DNA of 64,000 nt from Ideonella sp. A 288 (GTDB taxonomy: Bacteria > Pseudomonadota > Gammaproteobacteria > Burkholderiales > Burkholderiaceae_C). The stretch is from contig NZ_MWLO01000125.1 of assembly GCF_002198735.1 (NCBI RefSeq), positions 1 to 64,000 on the forward strand, written 5' to 3'. Below, in pieces: positions 57,894-64,000 of the stretch. Each line of letters starts with the position of its first letter. Positions within the stretch are counted from its first letter, which is position 1. A program made the translations under genes and the position numbers. A model generated the notes under the pieces. The model was given only the letters and a program-made list of their open reading frames with translations, was not told where the DNA came from and ran no database searches.

Positions 57894-60869
57894 ATGAAAC
57901 GCATGCTGATCAATGCCACGCAGCCGGAAGAGCGGCGCCTGGCCATCGTCGACGGCCAGAAGCTGCTCGACTTCGAGACCGAGATCGAAGGGCGCGAGCA
58001 GCGCAAGGGCAACATCTACAAGGCCGTCGTCACCCGCGTCGAGCCGTCTCTCGAGGCCTGTTTCGTCGACTACGGCGAAGAACGCCACGGTTTCCTGCCG
58101 TTCAAGGAGATTTCGAAGCAGTACTTCCGTGAAGGCGTCGAGGCCAAGAACGCCAGCATCAAGGAAGCCATCCGCGAAGGCCAGGAACTCCTGATCCAGG
58201 TCGAGAAGGAAGAACGCGGCAACAAGGGGGCGGCGCTGACCACTTTCGTCAGCCTGGCCGGCCGTTACCTGGTGCTGATGCCCAACAACCCGCGCGGCGG
58301 CGGCGTGTCGCGCCGCATCGAGGGTGAAGACCGCGAAGAGCTGAAGGAAAACCTCGATCAGCTCGAGTACCCCAAGGGCATGAGCCTGATCGCCCGCACC
58401 GCCGGCATCGGTCGCACTGCGCCCGAGTTGCAGTGGGACCTGAACTACATGCTCAAGCTGTGGTCGGCGATCGACTCGGCCAGCAAGGCCGGCAAGGGCG
58501 CCTTCCTGATCTACCAGGAAAGCTCGCTGGTCATCCGCGCGATCCGCGACTACTTCACGTCGGACATCGGCGAGATCCTGATCGACACCGACGACATCTA
58601 CGAGCAGGCCCAGCAGTTCATGAACCACGTGATGCCGGAATCGGCCTCGCGTGTGAAGCGCTACCGCGACGACGCGGCGCTGTTCAGCCGCTTCCAGATC
58701 GAGCACCAAATCGAGACGGCGTTCTCCCGCACGGTCAATCTGCCGGCCGGTGGCGCCATCGTCATCGACCACACCGAGGCGCTGGTGTCGGTGGACGTGA
58801 ACTCCGCCCGCGCCACCCGTGGCGGCGACATCGAGGAAACCGCCACCCGCACCAACCTGGAAGCCGCCGACGAGATCGCGCGCCAGATGCGCCTGCGCGA
58901 CCTGGGCGGCCTGATCGTCGTCGACTTCATCGACATGGAGGAGAGCAAGAACCGCCGCGAGGTCGAGCAGCGCCTGCGCGACGCGATGCGCCAGGACCGC
59001 GCCCGCGTGCAGTTCAGCTCGATCAGCAAGTTCGGCCTGCTCGAACTGAGCCGCCAGCGCCTGCGCCCGGCCCTGAGCGAAGGCAACCACATCACCTGCC
59101 CGCGCTGCAACGGCACGGGCCACATCCGCGACACCGAGTCGAGCGCGCTGCAGATCCTGCGCATCATCCAGGAGGAGACGCTGAAGGACAACACGGCCGC
59201 GGTGCATGTGCAGGTGCCGGTGGAAGTGACGAGCTTCCTGCTCAACGAAAAGCGCACCGAGATCACCAAGATCGAACTCAAGCAGCGCTGCACCGTGCTG
59301 CTGGTGCCCAACAAGCACCTCGAAACCCCGAACTACAAGCTCGAACGCCTGCGCCACGACGATCCGCGGCTGGAGAACCTGCAGGCCAGCTACACGATGA
59401 TCGAGGAGCCGGACGACGAGGTGGCGATCAGCCGCCGCGAGAAGGCCAAGCCCAAGCAGGAGCCGGTCATCAAGGGCGTGCTGCCCGACCAGCCCGCACC
59501 GGTGAGTGTGCCGAAACCCGAGCCGGTCGCGGCCGCGCCGGTCGCCGCAGCGGCCGCCACGCCCGCCGTGCCGCCCACGCCCAGTTGGGTCACCGAAGCA
59601 CCGCCACCCGCGGCCGGCTCGGGGTTCTTCGGCTGGGTGCGCAAGCTCTTCGGCGTCACCACACCGCCGCCCGCTGCCCCCACCGCTGCGCCCGTGGCCA
59701 CGCCACCGGCCGCTCCGGCAGAGGCGGCTGGCGAGAAGCGCGAAGGCCGCGGTGATGCCCGCCGCGGCGACCGCGGAGGCCGCAACGATCGCGGCGGCCG
59801 AGGTCGAGACCGGGACGGCAAGCCTGCCGAAGGCCGTGGCGAAGGCCGCGCTGACGGCCGTGGCGAGTCGCGCGGCGACGGTGGCCGCGGCGAAGGCCGT
59901 GGCGAGGGCCGTGGCGAGGGCCGTGGTCGTGGCGGCGACAGCCGACGTGACGGGCGCCGCAACGAGCGCCCGGCAGAAGGCGACGCAACGCCTCGCAGCG
60001 CGATTGCGGCGGACGCCGCAGCCGACGCCCCGCGTCGGCCCGCACGTGGCGCTGACCGCGACGCAGCGGCCCTGGAGCCGCAGAACGCCCTGCTGTCACC
60101 CGTCGAAGGTTCACCGGCAGCCGACACTCCGCCGAGCGATGGCAACGACGGCGAGCGCGACGAACAACGCCGTCGGCGCCGCCGTCGCGGCGGGCGTGGT
60201 GGGCGTGAAGACGGCGCACCCGAGGCCCAGGGGGGCGACGAGAGCCCCCGCGACGTCGACGCGGTGGCATCGGCCGATGTGGCACCGGCCGACGTGGTCG
60301 CACCAGCCACGGACTCCGAACGGCCGTCTGGCGATGCAGCCGATGGCACCGATGCGGCGACATCGGACGACCGTGACGGCACCCGCCGCCGCGGCCGTGG
60401 CCGCAACCGTCGCGAGCGCCCTGCCGACGAGGCGGTGGCCGCTGTCGACGACACCATGACGCCGCCCGAAGGCGAGACCGTCCCCACGCCAGAAGCCGCC
60501 GAGGCGCCGATCGCAGCCGCGCTCGCCGTCCCTGCGCCGCCCCCCTCACGGCCCGAGCCGCGCTCGGTCGCCGCCCCGGTGACGGACGCCGCGCCCCGCG
60601 GAATGCCGCGCGTGACGCCGTACAGCCTGCCGCTGGACGAACTGCAGCGCGTGGCCCAGGTCTCGGGGCTGGAGTGGGTCAACTCGGACGCCGAGCGCAT
60701 CCGACTGGTGCAGGAGGCCATGGCCAACGAGCCGAAGCCGGTGCACGTGCCGCGCGCGCGCAAGCCGGTCGCGCAAGTCGACGAAGGCCCGCTCGTGCTG
60801 GTCGAAACCCGCAAGGATCTCTCCCAGCTCAAGCTGCCGTTCGAGGCCGGCGGCCCAGCCGCGCGCTGA
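57894..60869 (+). CDS. rne: Ribonuclease E
   Basis: A 991-residue endonuclease and degradosome scaffold. The catalytic half has the S1 domain near 36-120, the DNase I-like site with Asp301 ([13 protein letters not shown]) and Asp344 (VVDFIDME), and the zinc-link Cys402/Cys405 (CPRCNGTGH). From about residue 530 it is a disordered tail: Pro/Ala stretches, then Gly/Arg/Glu/Asp-rich repeats ([13 protein letters not shown]) for RNA binding, ending with the short block [12 protein letters not shown]. The ATG at 57894 has GGGAG upstream and gives the standard start [10 protein letters not shown]. Confidence 0.95.
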   Translation: MKRMLINATQPEERRLAIVDGQKLLDFETEIEGREQRKGNIYKAVVTRVEPSLEACFVDYGEERHGFLPFKEISKQYFREGVEAKNASIKEAIREGQELLIQVEKEERGNKGAALTTFVSLAGRYLVLMPNNPRGGGVSRRIEGEDREELKENLDQLEYPKGMSLIARTAGIGRTAPELQWDLNYMLKLWSAIDSASKAGKGAFLIYQESSLVIRAIRDYFTSDIGEILIDTDDIYEQAQQFMNHVMPESASRVKRYRDDAALFSRFQIEHQIETAFSRTVNLPAGGAIVIDHTEALVSVDVNSARATRGGDIEETATRTNLEAADEIARQMRLRDLGGLIVVDFIDMEESKNRREVEQRLRDAMRQDRARVQFSSISKFGLLELSRQRLRPALSEGNHITCPRCNGTGHIRDTESSALQILRIIQEETLKDNTAAVHVQVPVEVTSFLLNEKRTEITKIELKQRCTVLLVPNKHLETPNYKLERLRHDDPRLENLQASYTMIEEPDDEVAISRREKAKPKQEPVIKGVLPDQPAPVSVPKPEPVAAAPVAAAAATPAVPPTPSWVTEAPPPAAGSGFFGWVRKLFGVTTPPPAAPTAAPVATPPAAPAEAAGEKREGRGDARRGDRGGRNDRGGRGRDRDGKPAEGRGEGRADGRGESRGDGGRGEGRGEGRGEGRGRGGDSRRDGRRNERPAEGDATPRSAIAADAAADAPRRPARGADRDAAALEPQNALLSPVEGSPAADTPPSDGNDGERDEQRRRRRRRGGRGGREDGAPEAQGGDESPRDVDAVASADVAPADVVAPATDSERPSGDAADGTDAATSDDRDGTRRRGRGRNRRERPADEAVAAVDDTMTPPEGETVPTPEAAEAPIAAALAVPAPPPSRPEPRSVAAPVTDAAPRGMPRVTPYSLPLDELQRVAQVSGLEWVNSDAERIRLVQEAMANEPKPVHVPRARKPVAQVDEGPLVLVETRKDLSQLKLPFEAGGPAAR

Positions 60870-60880
60870 GCTCCGACGCC

Positions 60881-60908
60881 GTGCGGTTCAACAGCCGTTG
60901 AACCGCAC
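60881..60908. terminator. Hairpin terminator after rne
   Basis: GTGCGGTTCAAC-AGCC-GTTGAACCGCAC is a perfect 12-bp stem with a 4-base loop, 11 bases past the rne stop and 59 bases from the convergent nagZ stop. No T-run follows, so it may also protect the 3' end. Confidence 0.65.
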
Positions 60909-60967
60909 CGTCGCGACGCCTGGACAAGGCGCTGCAGCCCGCGTGGGTGCCGCTCGACCTGGACGGA

Positions 60968-62026
60968 TCAGGGCAGGCGTTCCAGCGCGTGCTGGTAGGC
61001 CGGTTGGTGCATCAGTTCGTCCCAGGGCATCGGCGGCACGGTGGGCAGCAGGTCGAGCCGCCGGGCCTCGCTGTCGGGGTCGGGCTGCCAGGTGCTGGCC
61101 TGCCGCGCGGCCAGCAGGCCGTCGAGCAGGGCATCGACCGCCGCACCGCCATCGAGCGACTGATTGCACAGCAGCACCATGTCGCAGCCGGCCTGCAGTG
61201 CGGCGATGGCGCCGTCCAACGTGCTGCCGGCCACCTTGGCCCCCTCCATGCTGAGGTCGTCGCTGAACACGGCGCCCTGGAAGCCCAGGTCGCCACGCAG
61301 GATGTGGCGCAGCCAGCGCGCCGAGAAGCCGGCCGGCATCGCGTCCACCTTCGGGTAGACCACGTGCGCCGGCATCACGCTGGACAGGCAGGTGGACAGC
61401 CACTCGTAGGGCCTGGCGTCGTCGGCGAGGATGGCCTTCAGCGAGCGCTTGTCCACCGGCACCGCCACGTGGCTGTCGGCCTTGACGTGGCCATGCCCCG
61501 GGAAGTGCTTGCCGCAGTTGGCCATGCCGGCCAGCAGCAGGCCGTGCATCAGGCTCTTGGCCAGCACCGTCACGACGCGCGCATCGCGGTGGAAGGCCCG
61601 GTCGCCGATGACGCTGCTGCCGCCGTGGTCGAGGTCGAGCACGGGCGTGAAGCTCAGGTCCACGCCGCAGGCGCGCAACTCGGCGCCCAGCACGAAGCCG
61701 GTGGCGGTGGCCGCGTCGGTGGCGGCCATCGCGTCCTTCATCCAGAGTTCGCCCAGCGCGCGCATCGGCGGCAACTCGGTGAAGCCGTCCGAGCGGAACC
61801 GCTGCACGCGGCCGCCCTCGTGGTCGACGCACACCAGCATGTCGGGTCGGATCGACTTGATCTCGGCGGTCAGCGCGGTGAGCTGCGAGCGGTCGCGCCA
61901 GTTGCGCGCGAACAGGATCAGGCCACCGGTGAGCGGGTGGGCCAGGCGGCGCCGGTCGTCGGCATCGAGTTCGATGCCGGCGATGTCGAGCACCACCGGT
62001 GAGTGGTCGACGGTCTGCTGGGTCAT
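60968..62026 (-). CDS. nagZ: Beta-N-acetylhexosaminidase NagZ
   Basis: A 352-residue cytosolic GH3 glucosaminidase of peptidoglycan recycling. Blocks are [14 protein letters not shown] near 64-77, the catalytic-loop [20 protein letters not shown] near 165-184 with its His, and the nucleophile Asp in [10 protein letters not shown] near 254-263. Length and start match relatives. The ATG overlaps the acpS stop by 4 bases. Confidence 0.95.
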   Translation of the reverse strand: MTQQTVDHSPVVLDIAGIELDADDRRRLAHPLTGGLILFARNWRDRSQLTALTAEIKSIRPDMLVCVDHEGGRVQRFRSDGFTELPPMRALGELWMKDAMAATDAATATGFVLGAELRACGVDLSFTPVLDLDHGGSSVIGDRAFHRDARVVTVLAKSLMHGLLLAGMANCGKHFPGHGHVKADSHVAVPVDKRSLKAILADDARPYEWLSTCLSSVMPAHVVYPKVDAMPAGFSARWLRHILRGDLGFQGAVFSDDLSMEGAKVAGSTLDGAIAALQAGCDMVLLCNQSLDGGAAVDALLDGLLAARQASTWQPDPDSEARRLDLLPTVPPMPWDELMHQPAYQHALERLP

Positions 62027-62418
62027 GTCGTTGTCTCCACCACCACGAATGTGACGGCCTGGTCGGTTTCGTCGCTGACGCTCACGTTGGCGCGCAGGTT
62101 GCGGCCGGCGAACCATTCGGCCAGTTCGCCGTGCAACACCACCTGCGGCTTGCCGCCGGGGGCATTGAGGATCTCGCAGGCACGCCAGGTCATAGGCCAG
62201 CGCATGCCCAGCCCGATGGCCTTGGAGAAGGCCTCCTTGGCCGAGAAGCGCGTGGCCAGGTAGGACACGCCGCGCGCCTCCGATCGGGCACGGCGGGCGC
62301 GGAAGACGGCCAGTTCTCCCGGACCGAGCACCTTCTCGGCAAAGCGCTCGCCGCGCCGCGACAGCGTGTCGCGGATGCGGCGGATGTCGCACAGGTCGGT
62401 GCCGATGCCGTAGATCAT
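62023..62418 (-). CDS. acpS: Holo-[acyl-carrier-protein] synthase
   Basis: A 131-residue phosphopantetheinyl transferase that activates ACP. It starts [15 protein letters not shown], with the metal-binding Asp8, and has [12 protein letters not shown] near 58-69 holding the second acidic ligand. It overlaps both pdxJ (upstream) and nagZ by 4 bases. pdxJ-acpS is conserved in proteobacteria. Confidence 0.95.
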   Translation of the reverse strand: MIYGIGTDLCDIRRIRDTLSRRGERFAEKVLGPGELAVFRARRARSEARGVSYLATRFSAKEAFSKAIGLGMRWPMTWRACEILNAPGGKPQVVLHGELAEWFAGRNLRANVSVSDETDQAVTFVVVETTT

Positions 62419-63230
62419 CGGCTCGGCCCACTGCCGCGCGAAGGCGGCGCCGAGTACGCGCGCTGGATGCAGCGCTGGTAGTCGCGCACCGTCTCGGTCA
62501 GGCCCAGTTCCAGCGCGTCGGCGACAAGCGCATGGCCGATCGACACCTCGAGCACGCCCGGCACGGCGCGCAGGAAGCCAGTGAGGTTGTCGCGGTTGAG
62601 GTCATGGCCGGCATTGACCTGCAGGCCGGCGGCGATGGCCGCCTCCGCCGCCGCGGTGTAGCGCGCCAGCACCTGCGCCTGCCGCTCGGTGCCCCAGGCG
62701 CTGGCGAAGGCTTCGGTGTAGAGCTCGACACGGTCGGCACCGGTGGATCGCGCCTGCGCCATGGCCTCGGGCAGCGGATCCATGAACAGGCTCACGCGCA
62801 CGCCCAGCCGATTGGCCTCGGCCACCACCGGCTTCAGTCGCTCGAGATCGTCGGGAAAGGACCAGCCATGGTCGGAGGTGAACTGGTCGCTGCTGTCGGG
62901 CACGAAGGTGCACTGGTGCGGGCGCAATTCGCGCACGAAATCCATCAGGTTGTGGAACGGGTTGCCTTCGATGTTGTACTCGGCGCCGGGCCACTCGGCC
63001 ACCAGCGCCGCGAGGTCGCGTACATCGTGTGCACGGATGTGGCGCTCGTCGGGCCGCGGGTGCACGGTGATGCCCTGCGCGCCGGCCTCCAGCGCCTGTC
63101 GCGACAGCTTCACCACGTCGGGAATACCAAGGTGGCGCGTGTTGCGCAGCAGCGCGATCTTGTTGACATTGACCGACAGCGCGGTGCGGCTGTGGCGGTC
63201 GTGGCTTTCGGGGGCGACGAGCGGGTTCAT
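62415..63230 (-). CDS. pdxJ: Pyridoxine 5'-phosphate synthase
   Basis: A 271-residue TIM-barrel enzyme that closes the pyridoxine ring. The family opening [18 protein letters not shown] is at 17-34, [13 protein letters not shown] near 53-65, NIEGNP near 86-91, and [14 protein letters not shown] near 212-225. The first 15 residues ([15 protein letters not shown]) are a short extension. The ATG at 63230 overlaps the recO stop. Confidence 0.95.
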   Translation of the reverse strand: MNPLVAPESHDRHSRTALSVNVNKIALLRNTRHLGIPDVVKLSRQALEAGAQGITVHPRPDERHIRAHDVRDLAALVAEWPGAEYNIEGNPFHNLMDFVRELRPHQCTFVPDSSDQFTSDHGWSFPDDLERLKPVVAEANRLGVRVSLFMDPLPEAMAQARSTGADRVELYTEAFASAWGTERQAQVLARYTAAAEAAIAAGLQVNAGHDLNRDNLTGFLRAVPGVLEVSIGHALVADALELGLTETVRDYQRCIQRAYSAPPSRGSGPSR

Positions 63231-64000
63231 CGGGGCACATTCTCGGGGTGGCCATCGAGCAGGCGCCGCACCTCGATCATGGCCTGTCGGGTGCGCAATT
63301 GCGGCGAACCCAGATGATAGTGAAGCAGCGGCCGCACCTGGGCCCGCAGCGCGGGCAGCGCGGCCGCGCAGGCGGCACGCAGGGCCGGTGGGTCGTGGTC
63401 GTCCAGCGCAGCCTGAAGGGCCAGGCAATCGGTGGCGGCCAGCCCTGGCTCACCCGTGGCCAGCGCCACCAGCCCGGCTTCGGCGCGCAGGGCGTAGAGC
63501 CCGTCGGCGTGCATCGGCTCCTGCGTGGTGGTCACGCGATCGAGTTCGGGCAGCACGCCGGTCTCGCGCAGCAGCCACAGCTCGAAGGCCCTCAGCACCG
63601 CCTCGTCGCCGGCAGGATCGCCCGCCGCCAGTTCGGCCAGCGCATCGGCATAGGCGTCGAACAGGCCGGGGTGCGGGTCCTGCCGGGCCAGCAGCTTCAT
63701 CAGCAGTTCGTTGAGGTAGAAGCCGGCGAACAGCCGCGCCGGCGGCAGCAGGGTGGCGCCGCCGGCGAACTCGGCCGACCGCAGGGTGACGACGTCACCC
63801 GAATCGTCGGCGCGAGGCCGGCCCAGGGTCACCTGGATGCGCTGGAACGGCAGCAGCACGCTGCGCAGTTGCGAGTACGGCCGCTTGGCCCCCTTGGCCA
63901 CCACCGCCACGCGGCCCTGCTCCCGCGTGAAGAGATCGAGCACGAGGCTGGTCTCGCTCCAGGCCCACTGGTGCAGCACGAAGGCCGCCTGCGGCCCCGC
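63227..64000 (-). CDS. recO: DNA repair protein RecO, 5' end outside the window
   Basis: The reading frame stays open to the window edge, and the last codons read AAFVLHQWAWSETSLVLDLFTRE, the normal inner sequence of RecO's N-terminal OB fold; the true start is beyond 64000. A GTG at 63979 would cut into this conserved strand and is rejected. RecO works with RecF/RecR to load RecA at gaps. Its stop overlaps pdxJ by 4 bases. Four zinc-type cysteines are absent, as in many proteobacterial RecO. Confidence 0.9.
   Translation of the reverse strand, partial: AGPQAAFVLHQWAWSETSLVLDLFTREQGRVAVVAKGAKRPYSQLRSVLLPFQRIQVTLGRPRADDSGDVVTLRSAEFAGGATLLPPARLFAGFYLNELLMKLLARQDPHPGLFDAYADALAELAAGDPAGDEAVLRAFELWLLRETGVLPELDRVTTTQEPMHADGLYALRAEAGLVALATGEPGLAATDCLALQAALDDHDPPALRAACAAALPALRAQVRPLLHYHLGSPQLRTRQAMIEVRRLLDGHPENVPR

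Noticed and set aside
63227-63979. A complete recO starting at the GTG at 63979.
   Set aside because: The frame continues to the window end with conserved N-terminal RecO residues, so this would remove part of the OB fold.

Overview
The window is GC-rich chromosomal DNA of a betaproteobacterium. Gene content and order point to Burkholderiales, and to the Rubrivivax/Leptothrix/Ideonella side of that order rather than Burkholderia itself. The evidence is the set of neighbourhoods: argD-argF next to DUF3579 and rpsT-murJ; an AI-2E permease followed by hda, a HAD-IB phosphatase, pcnB and folK; rpsP-rimM-trmD-rplS followed by a CoA-pyrophosphatase, a CbiB-like protein and rsgA; kynBUA; and rne divergent from rluC. 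The genus is inference. I saw no rRNA or tRNA gene, insertion sequence, prophage, integron or CRISPR array, and no stretch whose composition clearly differs from the rest.

Layout. 1-4.4 kb holds a thioesterase, a DUF599 membrane protein, a pirin/LysR pair, gluQ and an FKBP isomerase. From 4.4 to 9.1 kb on the minus strand, argD and argF are followed closely by a metallophosphoesterase, a Ser/Thr kinase fused to a universal stress protein domain, and a cysteine-cluster protein, the last three overlapping. 9.4-12.8 kb holds DUF3579, a tandem array of terminator hairpins, rpsT, murJ and a SirB1-like protein. 13-17.5 kb is the AI-2E permease, hda, HAD-IB, pcnB, folK run. 17.6-19.9 kb is a phosphate transport pair (DUF47 plus Pit) and a TM2 protein. 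20-22.2 kb is the ribosomal operon rpsP-rimM-trmD-rplS. 22.3-27.4 kb holds a CoA NUDIX hydrolase, a CbiB-like protein, a methyltransferase, rsgA, an M48 membrane protease and orn. 27.5-30.3 kb is kynB-kynU-kynA for tryptophan catabolism to anthranilate. 30.4-34.4 kb holds a DegQ-type protease, an SDR, an SGNH hydrolase and an enoyl-CoA hydratase. 34.4-41.2 kb is a fatty-acid beta-oxidation operon led by a TetR regulator. 41.3-47.2 kb holds an HNH nuclease, two multiheme c cytochromes, a SPOR-like membrane protein, a lone ureE with a long histidine tail, and corA. 47.3-51.3 kb is a Fur-type Fe(III) ABC transporter split over three transcription units. 51.3-57.3 kb holds an isolated prsT TPR lipoprotein, sppA, a Rieske protein, a HAD phosphatase and rluC. 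57.3-60.9 kb is rne with a very long leader. 60.9-64 kb is recO-pdxJ-acpS-nagZ, joined by 4-base overlaps, with recO cut by the window edge.

The most unusual signals are: (i) nine or so genes whose start codon lies only 6-8 nt after a -10-like hexamer with no Shine-Dalgarno sequence, suggesting leaderless mRNAs, including two divergent pairs (M48/orn and fbpB/fbpC); (ii) a 30-bp tandem array that multiplies a terminator hairpin between DUF3579 and rpsT; (iii) the overlapping phosphoesterase / kinase-USP / Cys-cluster operon; (iv) orphan members of normally clustered systems (ureE, prsT, two c cytochromes, a CbiB homologue); and (v) four TGGCACC/GGTGCCA half-sites between argD and DUF3579. I did not find a clearly new defence or mobile system.
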